Position numbers and translations under genes: made by a program
The notes under the pieces: model-generated
Seen by the model: only the letters and a program-made list of their open reading frames with translations
The model's database searches: none
Told to the model about the DNA's origin: nothing
Shown: positions 11,500-38,745 of the stretch, in pieces
How the letters are laid out: every line of letters starts with the position of its first letter
Position numbering within the stretch: position 1 is the stretch's first letter
Source: Angiostrongylus vasorum
Lineage: Eukaryota > Nematoda > Chromadorea > Rhabditida > Metastrongylidae
DNA length: 64,000 bases
Direction: 5' to 3'
Assembly: GCA_018806985.1 (NCBI GenBank)
Contig: JADANN010000458.1
Coordinates: forward strand, 2,294,001-2,358,000

Positions 11500-11976
11500 G
11501 TCTCTGTGCCTTATGAGTGCTTAGCGGGGTGTTCTATTTGACTTTAACTTTAGGTGTGCCACCTTGATGTTCTTTTACATGTAATCAAAGTGGTCTACCT
11601 ATTCAACGTATTCGTCCACACACGCTTTACAAGAGATTAAGTAAGTCGTTTCCGAACTGCGACAATCAACGCCTCTACCGTTAGGGCATATTATGCAATT
11701 TTTGCATTGTGCATAGACGGTCGTACAAGCGATTACGAACTAAATGGCGTTTTAGAGTGCTCTGATGGTATTTCGGTTAATGCTACACAATTCTTTAAAC
11801 CGGGCTTTACTAAGCAACGGTTTATACCTGCACTTATTTCGTTGGGAATAAAGGGGAGTATAAATGGGATCTTATTTTCGCCAGAATTGTCGTTTGGGAG
11901 GCTTCGCTTTTCCTCTACATCTATCCCAAGGAGCTACTTAGCTACTGTGAATAGCTATTTGCCGCAACAAAATTAG
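11500..11976 (+). repeat. Family C repeat, copy 1, with possible coding relic
   Basis: About 450 bp align with 13630-14060 at roughly 70 percent by eye. Codons at 11710-11760 read CIDGRTSDYE..GVLEC and the second copy reads EIDGETSGYE..DLLEC in the matching frame, which suggests descent from a coding sequence. An open frame of 89 codons spans 11707-11976 but begins at TTG, and I recognise no domain. Confidence 0.45.
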
Positions 11977-12383
11977 TAGAGTCAGTAATTAGCAATTAAT
12001 TGCCAGGTTAACAGAAAGTCGGTCCTTAGATTTGCTTCTAATCAAACAGTTATTATGATTGGTTCAGTCAGATTTCTAGTCAGGATGACAGTAGCGAGAC
12101 AATAGTAGAGTTTGTTTATTGTTCTCAGATCGCTTCCCTTTTTTAAGGTTTATTATCTGGCACTAAAATCATGTAAGAGAATGCGTTTGATTAGAAACCC
12201 TCTCTACATTAAGTAGTGGGTGGAACAGCCGAACTTGATTTCATTTGGCAAAGTCTGTAGCGTTTAGTCATTGTGAAAATCCCACCATAAGTTCTTCCTG
12301 TTGGTTAGATTCTGATTTACCTTTAATGTCACTCACACCTACCCTATGTTGTAACAGACAAAATATCAGCATGTGATAACAAA

Positions 12384-12628
12384 TGGGATCGATCCCCGCG
12401 CCCCAGGCTCACCAAGCCTTCCATCCCTCCATGGCCGGCGAATTACTACCAGAGTTGTCTGCGAGGATAGCAACAGTGACTCGATACACCGCTAGACCAG
12501 CCGGAGTCATCGTATAGGCCAGATATGCATTCAGTCATCTCCAAACCATGCTTAATGAAGTCGAATGCACGGCGCATCGTTTAGGGATTGGTCAACGCCG
12601 TGAGCTTAATCCCTTTGTCCTTTGTCCT
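12384..12628 (+). repeat. SINE-A copy lacking its A box
   Basis: Begins inside the tRNA-like head at the B box (GGGATCGATCCCCGCGCCCC) and continues through the full body to CCCTTTGTCC. It is 5'-truncated, as expected of reverse-transcribed copies. Confidence 0.8.
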
Positions 12629-13234
12629 ACGTTGGTACTGCACTGACTGCGCAGCAATACTGCTGGCCAGCTTGAAGAATTTAGGAGAGTTTTGGAGTAT
12701 TTTGTCGACCATCTTTTAATATTTCGGTCAAGTCTCACTACTGCACAAGGCGGTTTCTTCGGGAAATAATTTTGCCTTAGATTACTTTCACATGCGTCCT
12801 TTGCATCTCAGACAACAGTAGGAGTTAGTTTTCAATTTGAGGTTAAATCTAATTCCCGAAAGAAAGAAGCCTTATCATAAACAGTGGCGTTGCTACTGCG
12901 AAGGGTTCCATAAGGACACCTTTTCTGGCTTTTATCTATATGGGCCAAATCTGAAGTTTGCTCACCAGTACTGCATTTCCATGATTTCTCCTGTGCTCAC
13001 GTGATTAATAATAAGGTGCCCAGTTTGAGTCCACCAGCTACATGTTTTTTAAAAGGTACAATTAGCGATTCTTTTGATTTTAGGAAGATGGTAGTCCTGT
13101 GGTAATCATACCATCGATTACGTGGACAGCATAACCTACCCATGCGCTCGTCTACGCGCGCACCAGGATCTCCAAGTCCCTCACCCATCCTAGATCGCGA
13201 AACTGATAGCAGACCCCTGTCCGAGGACAGCTCA

Positions 13235-13475
13235 CTACCTCTAATCCACGTGGGAACGCTTAGGGACGGCTATTTCAGGATTCCAGAGAAAATCGATTTC
13301 GACAACATTCTAGGACGTTAAAGCTGAAATGAAAATCCTCAAGCATCAGCCGAAACCACACGTAAAAAGTAGGAAGACCTTAGTGGATGATGGATGCAAT
13401 GAAAGGAATCGAAAGCGAGAAGTGTTGGGTTTTGCACAGTAGATGCGAAGGCGGGTCGTATAAAATGAAAAAATC
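13235..13475 (+). repeat. SINE-A-related alternative tail
   Basis: It matches 27560-27810 and 29600-29815 through CTAATCCACGTGGGAACGC, the CAGCCGAAACCACACG segment and a final AAAATGAAAAAA run. The tRNA-like head is not clear here. Confidence 0.5.
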
Positions 13476-13629
13476 ACTTGTGAATAGCAGAAAAAAATAA
13501 GTTTGTATTAGCATCACAGCTTATAGATGGCAGTCGCTGTTTATAAAATGTTAAGTGAATTGGAGGAACAAGCTTGTAGGAATATAGCCTGCACAAGCAG
13601 ATTTTTGACGTTAACTCTTCGTGTCCTGT

Positions 13630-14060
13630 GATAAGCCTGATGGAGTGTTTTGTCGCACTTTAAGTTTCCCAACTAGGTATTTTTGTTAAAGGAAGCGGGG
13701 AGGTCTACCCAGTACTGCCAACGTATTCGTTCCAACACATTTTACAAGAAACCAGAAACACCGTACCGGTACTCATCTAATCACCATATCTCTAATTATG
13801 CAATGACGCTCTTGAAATAGATGGTGAAACAAGCGGTTACGAACAAGTTGACCTCTTAGAGTGTTTGGTGGCATTTCAGCCACTGCTACCGATTTCTCTA
13901 AACTGACCCCTTTTTACGTAACGCTTTATGGCTGCACTTATTTCGTTGCAAATGAGTGGCTGGCGAACCCGAAATCACCATACTTATCGTTTTGTGTGCA
14001 TTGCTTTTCCTCAAAACCTATCCCAAGTAGCCATCGTTTCATGGCGATTGGAAGAAGCTA
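13630..14060 (+). repeat. Family C repeat, copy 2
   Basis: Homologous to 11500-11976: shared CCAACGTATTCG, ACAAGCGGTTACGAAC, CTGCACTTATTTCGTTG and CCTATCCCAAG-type words occur in the same order. The reading frame matching copy 1 is interrupted by a stop near 13905, so this copy is not a functional exon in that frame. Confidence 0.45.
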
Positions 14061-14169
14061 TTTTTTCGTGCCAAGTCCAGAAACCCCACTTCCTGTTTTC
14101 CTCCTGTGCACATTGGCGGCTGTCCGAAACACGTTTCCCACAAGGGCACTTTTTTGTGTGTGAGGGATA

Positions 14170-15200
14170 AGAGGAGAGGTAATGAACCAGTGTGTTTTTT
14201 TCTACTTAGCTTTCGGTGCCATATGGTGACGTAAACGTTTTTGGACAGATTGATTTCAACGTTCAAGAACGGAACTCATTCTTTCTTCGGTTACTCTCGG
14301 AAGAAATTTGTGTACTCTGACTGTCTCTTTAGCGATTCAAAACATTCGTCCATCTCGTGTTATGTTGAGCAGATAACAAAAATAGTCGTCGATATACCTG
14401 CAGTAGGGTAGTGGCTATTTTTTTGTATTGGTTTTCTTCTTCTTTAACAAACGGAATTCACTTCCTGTGAATGATTCAGCACATAACAACAGCCAGGTTA
14501 CCTGGGCCTTCAACATTTAATTCGCCTCAAAAAAACTCGGCATCATTTCCTTTAGAAGATTTTGACTTGAAAAAACTTTGACCGACAGGCAACTCTTAGT
14601 TCTGCCTCTGGTAAATTAAATAGGCGGTCGCTTTTTTCATGATGAAAATTCTTCGAATCTAATGAGGAAGCGAGGCGTTTGAGGTTAGAATGAAAGGTGA
14701 AATTGCCGACGTTGATGTATGCCATCAAAAAAGTGTCAGCACATCGAAATGCTTCTGGCCTTGCAGGTTCCTCACCCAACCGATGGTGGTTGATTTCGTG
14801 GTCACTTTATTGATGATCAATCTAAGTAGGTGAAGAAATGGAAGCAAATGCCTTAACAATCAACTCTAGCTAACCAGGGAATACAGGAGGAGGATAAAAT
14901 TGAGTATACGAAACAAATCCGAGGTATTTCCGATCAACCGTATGGCGTTTGCAGCGGTTTTTTTCTTCATTGTAACATGTTGTAATGCGAGGGCGACTTG
15001 GAAGAAATACAGTTTTACTCAGAGAGAGAATAGCACATTACGTTAGAACATTACAATAGCATTTGAACGTCATCAAATTACTACACATTTGAATCATGGT
15101 CGAAATTATTCCACTCAACTCATTTTGTCGTCTCATTGAGTCCTTGTACCCTTCCATTTATATCTAACAGCTGTAGATGACATTTTCCATTGACGCAAAT
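14170..15200. other. No recognised gene
   Basis: AT-rich intergenic DNA with no exon, repeat or RNA gene I can support. Confidence 0.5.
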
Positions 15201-15206
15201 GATTGC

Positions 15207-15290
15207 CTCATAACCTGAAGTCAGGCTGGCTAGGATTCATTTCAAAATCAGTCAAGCAGCGTCCTTGAGGACCGTCATCATGTCATCCGA
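15207..15290 (+). repeat. Family E short dispersed repeat
   Basis: CTCATAACCTGAAG, GGATTCATTTCAAAA and CTTGAGGACCGTCATC recur in the same order at 26961-27045. Two copies are seen in the window. The nature is unknown. Confidence 0.45.
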
Positions 15291-15794
15291 ACTCAAGCTT
15301 GTTCTATAGCGCTGATATGGATCTCTCGACGATGCATAATAGAATTGAATTTATGGCGTATTCATAAAGGATTGATCGCCTCTGAGCGACACTTTTAATG
15401 CCAATAATATCTAATGCAATTGATTCAATCGACTGAGAAAATAACTTCAAATCACAGTGGGGCTGTTTCAGCAAAGTTGTTCGTACATCTTACACGCGAC
15501 TTGGCGTGGCATTTTCGGATTAGCAGAAGCCAAGCTAAAAGTTAATCACTTCCTCAGTTCATCATCGGGTTGGCTGACTTCGATTTGAATGAGGAGAAAA
15601 CTCACTAAGAACGAAAATGTTTTGCCACCATTTGTGGCTCTAAGGTCTTGGCACAACAATGTTAGTAATCCAAGGTAAACTTCCATTTGCACAACAATGG
15701 ACCCAACTTACTTCAAGAACTCAATACTTAAATGACATAGTTAATGCCTCATGAAGTGTCGGACAGCGTCAACACAATAAGTGCTTTCCTGGGT

Positions 15795-15880
15795 TATTAA
15801 GCTAACACGAGGTTGATAAAAGTGTATTCTGCTTGTGTTTCGACGCCTTCGTCTTCCTCAGACCCGATAAACGGAGTCGT
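15795..15880 (-). repeat. Hammerhead-bearing element, catalytic core kept, cleavage triplet lost
   Basis: It contains AAGCTAACACGAGGTTGATAA and, on the minus strand, CTGAGGA, hairpin GACGAAGGCGTC and GAAAC (15836-15871). The bases after GAAAC are ACA instead of GUU or GUC, so the cleavage site is missing. Confidence 0.5.
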
Positions 15881-16414
15881 AAAACTATGACTACCGTTTA
15901 TACACTACGATTAATTGCTACGGTTAATCAATCTCGTAGCTGATGTTAAGACGTTGGAAATAAAACAAACAGGAAAAGAATGGATGATAAATTTTTGGAG
16001 AACATCAAGCGATAACCATATGTGTTTTAACATGAGTGAACCTATTAAGATAATGCTCAATCACAGAGCCGTGCCATGGTCCAAACAATTTTTTGAAACC
16101 ATTCAGGCGGTGTTACCGGTCGATAACACCTTTCCGTGATTTCGTACTTATTACTGTTTACTAAAGTCCTCACTAGTCATGATCTCAACAGAATGTAATA
16201 TTTTATGCAGAACTGTTTGCAAAGATTCATTATAGTGGACTCCCTGCTCTAAATATTTAATGCCTAAAGCATTTCTTCCGGTCAGGCTGTAATATACTAA
16301 TAAGGTTGTAGTAAAATAAGGTCGTGCTTTGTCTTAATCAGATATGTAACAACGGGGTTTCTACCGATCATATTTACTTTTTTTCGAGTGTCCACAAAGC
16401 ATGAAGCGCTATTG

Positions 16415-16642
16415 GATAAACCGTACGACTTTGATCAACTCCTTATGGATGAGGTGTGCATTCAAATACATCAGGAATCGTCAGAGGTGACTGAATCCAT
16501 ATGTGGCTAATACAGTGGTAGTCTGCAGGATTTTACCCTTGCCAACAAGTTTTCATCAATTTACCAACTCCGAAGAGCATGGCGTGTGAGATCGAACCGC
16601 GATGTATTGCAGACCACCTCTAACCATTACGCTACACGCACT
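16415..16642 (-). repeat. Diverged SINE-A copy
   Basis: Reverse orientation. It includes a clear B-box complement (GAGATCGAACCGCGATG) and an A-box complement (CTAACCATTACGCTACACGC). The body is shortened. Confidence 0.65.
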
Positions 16643-16867
16643 TTTGATGACTTGATTCTAAAATTGGTAAAGCAGATTTGAAGATATAATTTCGTAGTCG
16701 ATCTCTGATGTTAAAGCATTTCTCATTACCGTTCTTGAAGAAAAAATTCCAAACAGGCCGCGGATTCACAGAGCTTTTTCTTTCATTCCTCACAAAAAAG
16801 AACCATTAACATGACAATGTCAATATACATCATACTTTTTTTCCAATTTTAGCGCATGTTCAGGAAA

Positions 16868-17150
16868 GGGCGCGTGTGGCGCAGTGGTTGGAGGCGCCAC
16901 TGCGACACACACGTGGAATCGATCCCCGCGCCCGTGGCCCACCAAGCCGTCCATCCTTCGGGGTTCGTCAGATTGGTACCAGATTTGTTTGGGAGGATAG
17001 CAGCCCTGGCTCGATAAATCGGTAGGCCAGCGTGAGTGATTGTAAAGGCCAGATATGCATTCGATCAGCTCCAACGGTACTTAATGAAGTCGAATGCATG
17101 GCACGTCTCTCAGGGGATTGATCAACGCCGAGAGCTTTATCCTTTCATCC
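16868..17150 (+). repeat. SINE-A copy, near full length
   Basis: One of the best copies. The head GGGCGCGTGTGGCGCAGTGG carries the A box, and GGAATCGATCCCCGCGCCC is the B-box region. The body holds ATGCATTCGATCAGC, and the copy ends TTTATCCTTTCATCC. Confidence 0.88.
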
Positions 17151-17689
17151 TTTTATCACACTTTTACTAATGTCCTATGCTGTTCTATAATGCTTAGAAA
17201 ACTTCTGAAGAGGAAATTTCCGTTGGTCACGTTGACAGCAGTTGACACCTTTGTAAGGAGAGCACCACGATGCTTCCACAACTCTGAGAAGGTGGAATTG
17301 GACGAAAAGTAGTAATGTATCCCTTTTTTGTTCCTTATATAAGGAAACAGGAGGGCTACAAGTCACCAATTGGTACAATAGTCCTTGCAAGCACCGAATG
17401 TCATTGGAACACCATTGATTCCCTAGCATGTTCAGCCATTAGCACGTTCCTCTCCCCTAACCTATGAATGGCGAGAACTACAACCCTTTCATGCTTATAC
17501 CTCAGGGTGAGACTAAGAATAAAGGAAGCTGAGTTCCACTTTTCAAAGCGCGTTTTAGTCGTGAACTTGATTACCCTATCTTTTTCCCTAAAAAGTTACG
17601 TGTAAATTGCGTACGAATGTGGACGTACAAGGAAGCAATAACGAAACTCGTTGATCGTGTGATGACTTGTTCGAGCTCCTCGCCCTGGG

Positions 17690-17844
17690 CGTACGCGACC
17701 GATGGCCTGAGCTGCCAAGGTGACGATGGTGACCCGCGGAGGGAGCGCTCTTCACCGGGCCAGCGTGATTGACTGCGGCCGCCGAGGCGAGCAGGCACGG
17801 CCCGCCGGAGGCGAATCGATGTCGACCGCGTCCGCCAGCCTCAG
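17690..17844 (+). promoter_or_regulatory. CpG-rich 5' end of cmk-1
   Basis: This segment and the first coding exon are strikingly richer in G, C and CpG than the surrounding AT-rich DNA. It probably holds the 5' UTR and core promoter. CCTCAG immediately before the ATG could serve as a trans-splice acceptor, but the tract before it is not pyrimidine-rich in the usual way. Confidence 0.45.
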
Positions 17845-32208
<14,364 letters not shown>

Positions 32209-32424
32209 CGACGACTGCAGGTCGAAGACCTGATACAGAACGGTTTAAGTGATTCTTAGCGAACAGTTCATCTGTCTATGATGTTCACTACCAGGCACAG
32301 TTCACGTCTTGAGACAAATCCAGCATTCAGATCTCTTGTGTGCCCAATCTCTTTTTGTAGACTTCAAAGTCCACGCACTCTATGACTTCTCGTAATACTT
32401 TTTACATTTGAAGAGGGATCGCTA

Positions 32425-33279
32425 ATTAAACTTCCCAGTTAACGGCCTTCATCAGTCTTCAACTTAGTCAACCGTTCTGACAAGAAATAGACAAAAGTTT
32501 ATGCATTCACTAGAGAAAATTTGAAATGTTTCGCGGAAATGAATTCCTGATTTTTGGAATGGAATTGTAGAAAAAATCGAGGGCTATCTTTTCTAAACGC
32601 GGAACTGAGAAGTAAGCGAATGTAGATTCTTTCAGCTGGACTCAGCTCGATCAATACAGGCTCATATCCCTCTAAACTGGAAAAAGTGCAGAGTTTAATT
32701 AAGCGGGACGTTTTCGAAACCATGACTACCACTACTACCGCCTCGCAAAACGATATCGCAGATTTATAGAAAATCCGAACGTTCCATATCTTCGTTTGAT
32801 CGTTCGATGACGGGTATTTAAAAAAGGCATAGCAAAAAACAAAAAAGCATGCGGTAACCATATTTCTCACGCTTCTCCGGTGAAAGCTTTGACATGAGCG
32901 GAAATGAAGGCTGTTACAAGAGTGGTTGACTGTTTTGAAGACTGCCTAACTCACAAATTCCATTCCCACTGGCATTGCGACGTGGCAGGAGTAGAACCCG
33001 TGCACACATCCTTTGATTTAGGCGGCAGTAATCTTGAGAGGCGAACGTTAGCGTGTAATCCGAATAGAATTCTGCCTTTGACTGACGTCTTCACTCAGAA
33101 ATACCTCTTCCACTCACACCCCGAGTTGGGTTCATCTCAGCGGTTTTTCGGTTGCTGTTGAGCGGACACACACGACTTCGTGTTTCCGAACTGCAGCCTC
33201 TCGCTTGCACATATCAAGTTCCAGATCACGCTGCACTCACTTCTCCATCGTATCGTATCTTATTGTGATGTGTAATAAA
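32425..33279 (+). terminator. Candidate cmk-1 polyadenylation signals
   Basis: ATTAAA at 32425-32430 lies 217 bases after the stop codon. A canonical AATAAA occurs at 33274-33279. The first gives a typical nematode 3' UTR, the second a long one. Neither can be chosen from sequence alone. Confidence 0.3.
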
Positions 33280-33299
33280 TATTATTTATTTCGTAGCTT

Positions 33300-34530
33300 T
33301 TGTCTCCCCACTTCGCAGCCTCTTATTGATTAGCATACCTAATGGGTTTCACAGCATGGAACTGCATGTCTAACGAAATACTTGGGACCCAAACTCAAGA
33401 ATTCTTTCCGATTTTGCTCTCTTCTGGGCACAAAACACCACTGATCAAAATGGTGACCTTTCCCACCTACTAGATTAATGCAATAAGAGTGGCGAATTTT
33501 GTGCGACCGCTTTGACTATTAGAAGTACGACTCTTTAGACGTATTGTTGCCAACACAATATTTTCACTCATTCCGGCAGCTTAGAATTTGAGGACACCTG
33601 GCTTTGTGAAGAATATCACGCTCAACAAGCATTCAGCACGTCAATGAGAAGAGAGTACATGCAAGTGATGCTGGGATTAACCAAAATCTGAAAACGATTG
33701 GTCTCAGTATCTATGTAACTACATGCGTAAACTTAGGCTTTTGAAGCTCTAGAAGCGATTGAAAGTGCTCTCAGCAGCGACTTAGCAGTGGGGGGTGTTT
33801 TTGTTTCTTTGAGAGTCAATGTTAAACTTATCATCGTAGGTACTTTGACGTGATAAATTTTCCCAATAGCTCAAAATTGCATCGGATTGAGGTTGAGCAC
33901 GAAGTTAACGTATGTATTACATAAAAATAAAAGTCGTAGCCCAGGGGGTGGCAACAAGTGGAAAATTGTTGTCTTAAGCTGAGATCTACATCAGTTCTAC
34001 GTCGTCTCTACGTCGAGTATGAAATCGAAGGAAATCTATAGAAACCGCGAACACTTCGGAACTGAACTCTTCTGCTTCTGCTCAAACTTGCAATCTATGG
34101 TGTTCATTTAAGACAGAACCAGATGACTGCAAAATACCCCAAATTTCTTGCTGTATCTAATTCAAAACGTGGAAGCAGTCGGTTTACCCAGCTCCTGTTA
34201 ACATCGACGAACTGAAGTGCCAACAACTTGTTGAATTTTTTTCGATGTTCCTTAGAGAATTTTGGGTTCCATCGATTACTTACCACCAACGATTTGTGGA
34301 AGAACTGTAATAGTTAAAGTTGACTGAAATGGAATGTCCAAGAGACCACAATGAAGGTTCTGGAAAACACAGGATATAAGTTTATGCCTTGCATTAACAA
34401 TCAAACCAGCCAATGTTGAAGACGAATATTTATCCTTCATGAATCAATTCCGATCAGGAGGTGTGAGATAGAAGCCAACTAACATTTTTATGTGAAGAGC
34501 CGTAATTCATTTCAATCGGCAAGACAATGA
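33300..34530. other. No recognised gene or repeat
   Basis: AT-rich intergenic DNA downstream of cmk-1. Confidence 0.5.
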
Positions 34531-34534
34531 CAAC

Positions 34535-34805
34535 GGATGCGTGTGGCGCGGTGGTTAGAGGTGCCCTGCAAGACACATTGGTTCGATACCGCGCCCGCTG
34601 CTCACCAAGCCTTCCTTCCCTTCAGAGTCAGCAAATTGATACTTCTCTGAGCGACAGCAGCGCTAATTTGATGCATCGGTAGGCCACTGGAAGTCATTGT
34701 ATAGGCCAGATATACATTCAATCACCTCTGACGATGCTTAATGAAGTCGAAAGTATTGCGCATCCCTCGAAGATTAATTGACGCTGGTAGCTCTATCCTT
34801 TCATT
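34535..34805 (+). repeat. SINE-A copy
   Basis: GCGTGTGGCGCGGTGGTTAG head, TTGGTTCGATACCGCGCCC B-box region, body and CTCTATCCTTTCATTTT end. It carries several substitutions. Confidence 0.82.
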
Positions 34806-35654
34806 TTAAGCTACTAATTGCGTGATCATTCCTTGTATGAGAGATATAAAGCAGTAGTCGCCAGAATATGTAGAGGATTATCAGATTACTGAGGAGTAGG
34901 CAGACTTAGACCAAAGACGAGCTTGCACCTGACTTGAGACGCGAATGTATTTAGTCGGTGAGCGCTGTTTCTACGGCGTTGAGGAAAACATGCACGTTCC
35001 ATACATATTTGATCATATTTATGCATGCGCAAATGGAATACAAATGAGAAGCGACAACGGGTAGCTTTCTAAGTTCTACACTATCAGTATACCTAGTCTC
35101 CGGGGAAGAACTTGACGAGATACCTATTGAGATCATCTCTCTCTCCCTCTTTAAAAAAATATAGGTCATTATACCAAAAGCGCGCCGATTTAGGTAGAAC
35201 AACTGATTATAGCTATGTTGCTATCTCAAAGGATATTTTTATCTTGAAACGAAAATTCCTCCTTAATACCTCGTTTTGATCATCTTGTTGCATTACTTGT
35301 TTCCTATTACCAATCGAACTCTGTCGAATTCAGCTACAGGAGCAATGTCTGACCAAATTGACTCTATAAAATACCCTCAATCGTTCGCAAAAGAAGCTGT
35401 CCAATACAAGTCCAGTAATGGGAGAAACTTCGCGATACACAAAGCGCTCTGACCAGAAGTTTTTTTGAGATACAGCGTCATCACAGTATTGTCTGTGTTT
35501 GAAATTAAACTAGGGAAGAAGGCATCCGATTTCTACGATAGGTCATGAGGTACAAATAGAAGCGGACACTAGCAAAATAAGTTAGGATTCCAACACCGAT
35601 TTTCTTTACAACTCGGTATTGATCAGTAATTCATTGCCTTTCTTGATGAGCAAA

Positions 35655-36080
35655 CACAAGGTCTTAACTTCAACGAAGCTGAGATATTTGCAATATCTCT
35701 GGACCGCAGGTGCCTACGGTGGGGAACGAACGCGCTATTATCCTTTCCGGGGAGTAACGCGTTCACCACCACACCATGCGGGTCTTTCGTTTCGCCTGTC
35801 TCTCAGCTAGTTCTATCGATCTTTTTGCCATCAGCAATTACCCGTCAACGGGATTGATCTGGGGAGCCCAAATCGGCATTGAACCCAGTTAAGCTGAGGC
35901 TGTAGTTAGAAACGAAAGACCCGCATGGTGTGGTGGTGAACGCGTTACTCCCCAGAAAGGACAATAGCGCGTTCGCTCCTCACCATAGGCACCTGCGGTC
36001 CAGAGTTTTGCAAGCATCTCAGCTTCGTTGAAGTTATATTTCGCAATATACCGTGCCATCAAAAAAGAGTAGGCAGCAAG
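35655..36080. repeat. SINE-B inverted pair
   Basis: Left arm 35663-35800 and right arm 35905-36035 are nearly identical in opposite orientation (for example GAACGCGTTACTCCCC and its complement). They are separated by about 100 bp holding the SINE-B 5' region. The tRNA-like block belongs to a variant shared with 57853-58110. Transcription through it would give a long hairpin RNA. Confidence 0.8.
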
Positions 36081-36875
36081 TAAAAAGGTTAAAACAAGGT
36101 CTTAAGTTAGAATTGTAAAGCGTTACAACAGTTTCATTGAAAGGATTCCGTTCCAGAATGGCGAAGTCGGATTTGTCGGGATTTGTCCTAGCAGCTTTCG
36201 TCCGCAGTGTCAACGTCATTTTTTTTCAACCAGCGCATCTCAGAATGCTAAGTTCCACTAATTCCTTACTCATCAACATCCCTGGCTACTTAGTCGGAGT
36301 GGAGTCACGTTCATTCTTCAAACGTCCTTTTCACGAGAGCTTCTTTTAGAGAGTTACCATGATGATCTATATGGGCTAAGAAGCACTATTCATTGCCTAT
36401 ATTTAACACATATCTTCCATGCACTCAGTAGCGATGAATCCTCGATCAGTAGAGGATTTGACGAGTTCAAAATGACACAGATTTATGGAAGAGATGTTAC
36501 TGTGGCATATACAGTTTCTAGAATATTTATTTCAGTTTTAAAGATGTTTGGACTTGAAATCTCTAGAACTGAGGTGGAAATTTAAATTTTTAACAGTTGA
36601 GCGGCAAGAATGACATGTGCAAGTACCAGCTATTAACACCCATGTCTTGCTGAATAAAATCCTGCTTGCTCTTCTGCTTACACCTTCGAAATAGGAGCGC
36701 ACAAAATGTGAAAAGAATTACATGTTATAGGACCTAGGAAATCGGAGTTTCGTCTTAGTAAAATAAGATAAGCTTGATGTAGGCATTGGAACCTCATTCA
36801 AAGTCGAATAGTGAAATGAACACTACTGTAAGTCGTTACTTCAGAATTACATATCAGGATCCGTCCAAATGGTGG

Positions 36876-37150
36876 AAAGGATAGAGGATAGAGCACTCGG
36901 CGCTGATCAATCCCTGAGGGATGTGCCATGCATTCGACTTCATTAAGCATCGTTGGAGGTGATTGAAGGCACATCTGGCCTTTACAGTGGAATCGCATTG
37001 GCCTACCGATGTATGCAGCCAGTGCTGCTATCCTCCCAGACAAATGTGGTGCCAACTTGCCGAGATAGAAGGCTTCATGAGCCGCGGGCGCGGGAATCAA
37101 TCCAATGTGTGTATTGCAGGGCGCCTCTGACCATTGCGCCACACACGTCC
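36876..37150 (-). repeat. SINE-A copy
   Basis: Reverse copy with GAGCACTCGGCGCTGATCAA, GCACATCTGGCCTTTACAG and CCATTGCGCCACACACG. A short internal deletion sits near 37055-37070. Confidence 0.82.
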
Positions 37151-38421
37151 AATGGTATACAGAAACAATTGATCACTTTGATACAACGTCTTTATGGGTT
37201 GTTACTCCTCTCCCTCCTTCGACCCACATCGATCATATGGAAGTATTTACGTGCCCTTAAATTTTCAATCTTTCTACAATTTCCCATTTTAAACAACTTT
37301 GTTACTCCAAAGCAACCTTTTTCAGTTCTCACGGCTACGGTAGTTAAAGCGATTGATCCAACTGTTTTATTCTCTAAAAATAGCTCTCTAGTTAATTTTT
37401 TTATACTTGGCTTGCAGTGATAACAACAACTGCATTAACACAAAAGAATGCTTTATATTGGTCTGTGTGATCTCTCACTCAATGTGACGAGATTGGAACA
37501 ACTCTCTATTTGCTCAAAATGCTCAGAGGCCTAGAACTTTTGTGCTGTTGTTCACTCTGCAGAGAATTACAGGCATAGTCAAGCACGCAAGCCGCAACTG
37601 CGACGGCCGGTAATGAGCCTATAAAGTAATTACATTGATATTCTCTCTCTGTCTCTCCATCTCTCTCTTTGTTTTTAATGGACTGTTCGAAGCAAATAGA
37701 TTTTCTAAATTTAGAGATCTTAGACAAGTTTTCATGAACAACTTCCTGTTAGATTCGGTGCTGATTATTTTTTTAAACACGAGCCCACATCACATGTGTT
37801 ACACTGTGCATATTCCAGCACTTCTTGCATTCGATTCGATGATTTCTGGTCTCTTTATGAATGTCACTGAATCGATTTGATCGAATCGATTCTTCCTAAA
37901 ATCCTACGATGACCGTCCTTGGATGTTCCTATACATACTCCAGAGAGCCAGCTGAGTCCAGAAAATCTTGGTAAGGTAGCAATTTCACGACGCTGGGTGG
38001 GTGGGATGGCTGGTGGGCCCAGATCGGTGTTGAAACACGGCGTTGCTCGTAATGAATGAGATCGTTACCATTCCACTATCCACCTTCTCGTCTCTCATTT
38101 AGTTCGTGTGGTTTTACATGAGCGGAAATGCTATGATATTGATTGCTCAAATTCAGAAAATCAGAAGAGGAGGAGATTAGCCAAACGCAAATCAAGGAGT
38201 CATTAAAATTTTATGTCGTCCCACTGTAAATTCACAAGAGCCACTTAGAGGTTTTTAACAATTGCCGGACCGTTTTTGACAAAAGTATATCATATTCAGT
38301 CTCGTGCCCTTGAAATTTTCAATGCATGTACTCATAGCAGAAAATATTTTCCGCTATATTTGTCTTTCAGTCCGTGATTAAAGGAGCTCGCCATCGTTGA
38401 CGTTTGCAATGGACTTTTATC

Positions 38422-38476
38422 AGCATCCTTGTGATTGGATTTCACTCAGTACCCTGCCATGAAAAAAGAGTAGGAA
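38422..38476 (+). repeat. SINE-B 3' tail fragment
   Basis: GTACCCTGCCATGAAAAAAG and AGTAGGAAC match the end of SINE-B copies at 45130-45178 and 36050-36080. Confidence 0.55.
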
Positions 38477-38514
38477 CTAAACAAATGCCGAAACGTTGTG
38501 GTTTCTATTGCAGC

Positions 38515-38745
38515 TTCAGCTTAGATGACTTCAACGCCTATTTGTGCCCAGATCATTCCCTTTCACGGGTGATTGCTGAAAGGACCTTTAGGGTGAAACA
38601 CTGGTCGAGAGAAAAGCAAAACGAAGGTCTCAGTGGTGCAGTGGATGACACGTTAGCCCAGAGAAGGGTGATCGCAAATTCGAAGCTCATCTGGTGTTCC
38701 GAGTTTTGCCGATAAATCAGCATCATTGTAGTGGAACTCCTATTA
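38515..38745 (+). repeat. SINE-B copy
   Basis: TTTGTGCCCAGATCATTCCC, CACGGGTGATTGCTGA, the tRNA-like GTGGTGCAGTGGATGACACG and a B box AAATTCGAAGCTC are followed by AATCAGCATCATTGTAGTGG. Confidence 0.72.

Noticed and set aside
16868..16940. Possible functional tRNA gene
   Set aside because: The A and B boxes are good, but the sequence is the head of a repeat present in many copies and no proper cloverleaf with an anticodon arm can be drawn.
38480..38500. CCGAAACGTTGTGG as another ribozyme-like core
   Set aside because: No CUGANGA block or hairpin precedes it, and the flanks do not match the element.
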